A stretch of DNA of 64,000 bases from Oxytricha trifallax (taxonomy: Eukaryota; Ciliophora; Spirotrichea; Sporadotrichida; Oxytrichidae). The position numbers and the translations under genes are program-made. The DNA lies in the NCBI GenBank assembly GCA_000711775.1, contig ARYC01000793.1, positions 1-64,000 on the forward strand, in the 5' to 3' direction. Positions 60,660 to 64,000 of the stretch are shown piece by piece. The stretch's first letter is position 1; each line of letters opens with the position of its first letter. Below the pieces are notes generated by a model, which worked only from the letters and a program-made list of their open reading frames with translations, ran no database searches and had not been told where the DNA came from.

Positions 60660-62030
60660 TAATAATAACATATCACTAATTCAATCATAATCTAAACAGA
60701 AATCTATTTAAGAAAAATGTTAAAGAAATCCATAAATATGGTATAACATGTTAAAACTTATAATTTTCCCCACTAGTTCGATTTTGCTATCAAGTGTGGA
60801 ACAAATTTTATAAAGAACCCAGACTCACAAAATTGGCATTCCTTCAGGAATTTAATTTCTTTCATTCACTTAAGCTTAGAACTTCTTAAATTTATACCAG
60901 GGATAAGCCAACTATAAACTCTTTTAATTTATACTCTTAGGGTTATTTAGTTGGCTATGCAATTAAATATCGATCATATATGTTTAAAAATTAAAAATTG
61001 TAAAAAGTAATTAATCAACGTATAATATTTATAATAACTTAGATTGAAATTAAAATGGAATGAATTGAATAATAATGGAAGCTTAATATCCCTTGCTTTA
61101 TATGCATTTATCATAAAACTGTATAAAGTAAGTTATTTATTTCTGAATAATTTATTATAAATGTACTATCTTCATATGAACTAAGCATTATATCTGATAA
61201 ATTTCTTGAAAATTAAATTTATTTTAGTTTAAAGAATTTCTAATTGCGCTTGGTAATTTTCAAAAATATATTCAGAATTACTTATAACCTTCCTATAAAT
61301 ATATTAAAGATAACTATTTCAATCACTCCTCATTAGTTCGCTAAACAACAATTAATTTAGGAAATTAATATAAAAAAAAATATGATGATGCCTAAATATA
61401 CATTCTATGTATTTAGAAAATGTAGATATAAAATTTATCCCTTTTTTATTTCTCTTATACTACCACAAATATAAAATAATTTATACAATTCAATTACAGG
61501 CAGTTTTAATTATTTTTAATTTTTGTTTTTACTAATTGTTTTCTATTTTATCAATAATATAAGAAAAGATAAATACATTATTAATTCCTTTTCTTAATTA
61601 TTAAGAAGTTATATTATTTATATTCGAATTAATAAAAATATTAAATTACTTGATTGTGAATTGGAATTATTATATTTTCTGAAAATCCTTCATAAAAATC
61701 CTATGCTTCGAATATTGACTTTTGATCATTATTTTTCATAATTTCTATTTATTCTAATTTCTATCCTATCATTCTTTAGTCATATTTATTTATTTCTAAT
61801 TAATTAAAATAATTATTACTTAACTAACCCATTATAACAATCAATTAAAAATATATATATATATATATATATTTATTAAATCATCATTAAGGTCAATGAA
61901 CTCTGACTAGATATGTGAATCAACTTCTAATTTTTCATTTTATGGGAATACTATTGATGGTAGTTAAGTATAAATATTTAATTATAAATTTATCATTTTT
62001 AAATTAATTTTTTATTAAAGAAGTATTATG
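60660..62030. other. AT-rich tract with TA microsatellite
   Basis: (TA)n at 61851-61871. No gene supported. Confidence 0.4.
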
Positions 62031-62034
62031 ATCA

Positions 62035-62170
62035 ATTTCACTTCGATTTTATCCAATTTAGGATACCTACTCTTTTGCAAATTTATCATATTGTGAATCG
62101 ACTAGGGATGTAGGGAGAGTGGTATCGAAATCTGTCATAAAATCATCATTGAAAACTCCAAAAATTTAAA
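62035..62170 (-). CDS. Exon-like block, unidentified
   Basis: Minus strand GVFNDDFMTDFDTTLPTSLV then DSQYDKFAKEQ, open and GC-richer than its flanks. Confidence 0.4.
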
Positions 62171-63324
62171 TAAATCATTTATAATTTATCAAATTTAATT
62201 GTTGATTCAAATATTAACAATTATGGAGAATGGAATTCTTTTATAAAAATTAAAATAAAAATAAGAAGATTTTTAAAATTTCAAAATAGTTTTCTGTATT
62301 TTCGAGTAATTTTAATTTATTTATATTTTTAATCTGAATTTTTTACTATCAATAACATATAAAATGCATTAATTTATAAGTTCAGGGGTTTAATTTGTGG
62401 TAATATATGGAAATTTTTTTTAAATATCTTTGCTTTAAATTTTCTTATCCTATTGATATTAATATAAATTTATTAATTATATGAAAAAGTTTATAAATAA
62501 TGATCTAATTATATGAATTTTCAATAATAAACTATATAATTTTTTATTGATTCTCATATCTGTTGATTAAACTTTAACCAACTTGATTAGTATTTGAGTA
62601 TTCATTAATTTTATGAGAAGCTATGGGAAATTCCAATAAATTCTTGTTGTTATTGTTTGACTATACTTTAACTTAAGTTTATTATAATTTTAGTTATTGT
62701 GCTTGCTTAGGGGATCTTGGCTTGATTGTACTAATTAGAGATTTCCAACTTTATTGCTTTTACTCTTTTCAAAAAAAACTTATTTTATATAATTTTTATA
62801 TTTTAATGATGATTTTTCAATTAATAAATGACATTTCTTTCTATTAAGATACTTAAATTAAATTTGAAATGATTAATTTATTATATTTTTATAAAATATC
62901 CATAGCTTGCTGTTTTTCCTTAAAATATAATATAAATTTATTAAAAAATAATAAGTAATGTAGTTAAAAAGATATTTTGTCATTTTTTATAATATTTTTG
63001 GTATTTAAATCTTATTTATGCAAATTCATTTAAATATTAATAATACTGTGGTGCCTTCATAACTTAAGTCTAATTTATTGCTTTCTATTGATTTATATCT
63101 TGGTTTTTAACTCCTCCTGTATCATGATATAGACTTTGTTTGCTATTTTTAGATTGGTCAATATTTTTTATTCCAATAGTTTTATTTTACTCTTTTATTA
63201 TTTCAGACTGAAATACTTAATTTTTCTCAATATATACTACTTATTAAAATTAGTATTAAATATGATATTTTATTAAAATCTAGATTCATAAATGATTCTA
63301 TAATTAATTATTATGGGGCTAATG

Positions 63325-63720
63325 TGTCTTCAGGCAAACCTTAAGTTGTCAAAAATTCTTGATAAAAAGTTGGTGTGTATTCTTCATTTGGCTTTAACTA
63401 ATACCTCAAAAAATCCTCTTTTATTTAATTAATTTCCGAAAGAGCATTATCGAATTCTTACTTCATATAATAAAACAATTTTTAATAATTATATTTGATT
63501 GAAAATAATCAAATTAGAATATTTCATGCACTTATTTGTTAATTGCTTAATATCTAAAGGAGTTTATTAGAAAATTGTCTAAAATCATTATAAATTTGTA
63601 ATTATATTAAATATATTGACAATACTGATAGAAACTTACCTTATTAATAGGTTTGAGTATAAGCAAATTCATATTATCTCTCAAAATCCTATCAGAGATT
63701 TATATCTCTCATTAAATCTG
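63325..63720 (-). CDS. Two exon-like blocks, unidentified
   Basis: 63330-63470 reads ALSEINQIKEDFLRYQLKPN then EEYTPTFYQEFLTTQGLPED. 63637-63720 reads QDFERQYEFAYTQTYQQ and ends at a GTAAGT donor, with one TGA upstream. Both on the minus strand and probably the 5' part of the gene that continues toward 60440. Family unknown. Confidence 0.4.
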
Positions 63721-64000
63721 AATTATTATTGTATTTGTCTTTATTTTCTTAAATAATCAGCTTATTGTTTGATTAAGTTTTCAAGAGATTACTATCATTA
63801 GTATTTTATACAGAATTTTTGAAATCTTCCATTAACCTACTACTAATTATGATTTATCGTCTTAAATTTAAAGGTACTATAATTAAATTAATTAGTTACA
63901 TTTTATCGACAATGGTAAAAAAAGAATTAATAAAATATTTACATCCTTTAAATATTATACAAATTCTATTGATTTAATTTAAATGCCTATATTTAATAGT

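Noticed and set aside
61851..61871. (TA)n run as a telomere or centromere signal
   Set aside because: An ordinary microsatellite in AT-rich DNA.
1..64000. CRISPR arrays, bacterial operons, ribosome-binding sites, rRNA or tRNA genes
   Set aside because: The sequence is ciliate nuclear DNA. No regularly spaced repeats were seen, and no tRNA or rRNA signature was recognised by eye; a covariance-model scan would be needed to exclude tRNAs.

Overview
The window looks like germline (micronuclear) DNA of a stichotrich/oxytrichid ciliate such as Oxytricha or Stylonychia. Three things support this. Open frames carry many in-frame TAA and TAG codons where glutamine fits, and normally end at TGA. Background DNA is very AT-rich, with short GT-AG introns of about 26-90 nt. 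There are also Telomere-Bearing Elements (TBEs) whose ends read CAAAACCCCAAAACCCC, i.e. C4A4 telomere-like repeats, with an AAT target. Assignment to a genus is inference; no search was possible.

Layout. Positions 1-1660 are a GC-richer island with an apparently intact DDE-transposase-type gene. From 2140 to 13000 come fragments of a voltage-sensor protein, an ATP sulfurylase/PAPS synthase, a U5-snRNP-40K-like WD40 protein, a possible MutS homologue, an N/Q-rich frame and an LpxB-like frame. From 13150 to 17360 lie an Arf-family GTPase and two SMC2-like fragments on the minus strand, with TBE-A (14221-16762) sitting exactly between the two SMC2 pieces. An unidentified helical minus-strand gene (18380-19930) follows. 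A cytosolic carboxypeptidase (AGBL/CCP) is spread over 21338-25640 and is interrupted by a 756-bp perfect-looking hairpin. Next come an N/Q-rich tail region, a HAD-like gene (28560-30470, minus), an unidentified plus-strand gene (31474-32500) and small exon-like blocks. An inverted-repeat cassette occupies 37592-38539. It is followed by the last exon of a flavin amine oxidase (40507-40680), a second hairpin (42398-43032), a histidine kinase (43320-45260), a helicase-like gene (45390-47740, minus), an unidentified gene (48075-48940) and a Tc1/IS630-type transposase remnant. A composite TBE (49636-56876) then precedes a long AT-rich tract with a third hairpin and a sparse minus-strand gene.

How it fits together. 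The TBEs carry the classical trio: a ~351-aa DDE transposase, a minus-strand '22-kDa' protein, and a '57-kDa' protein with two C2H2 fingers plus a protein-kinase domain. TBE-B is two direct partial copies: a 3.1-kb 5' part fused to a complete 4.1-kb element, with a shared outer AAT duplication. Its second 57-kDa frame (482 aa) is fully open. All three transposase frames are broken, each with a TGA at the same codon.

Most cellular-gene fragments are recognisable but broken by single-base indels, often in homopolymers, by in-frame TGAs, or by losses of key residues (Walker A Lys, CCP His). They are best read as decayed germline paralogues or precursors interrupted by eliminated sequences. Some indels could be long-read errors.
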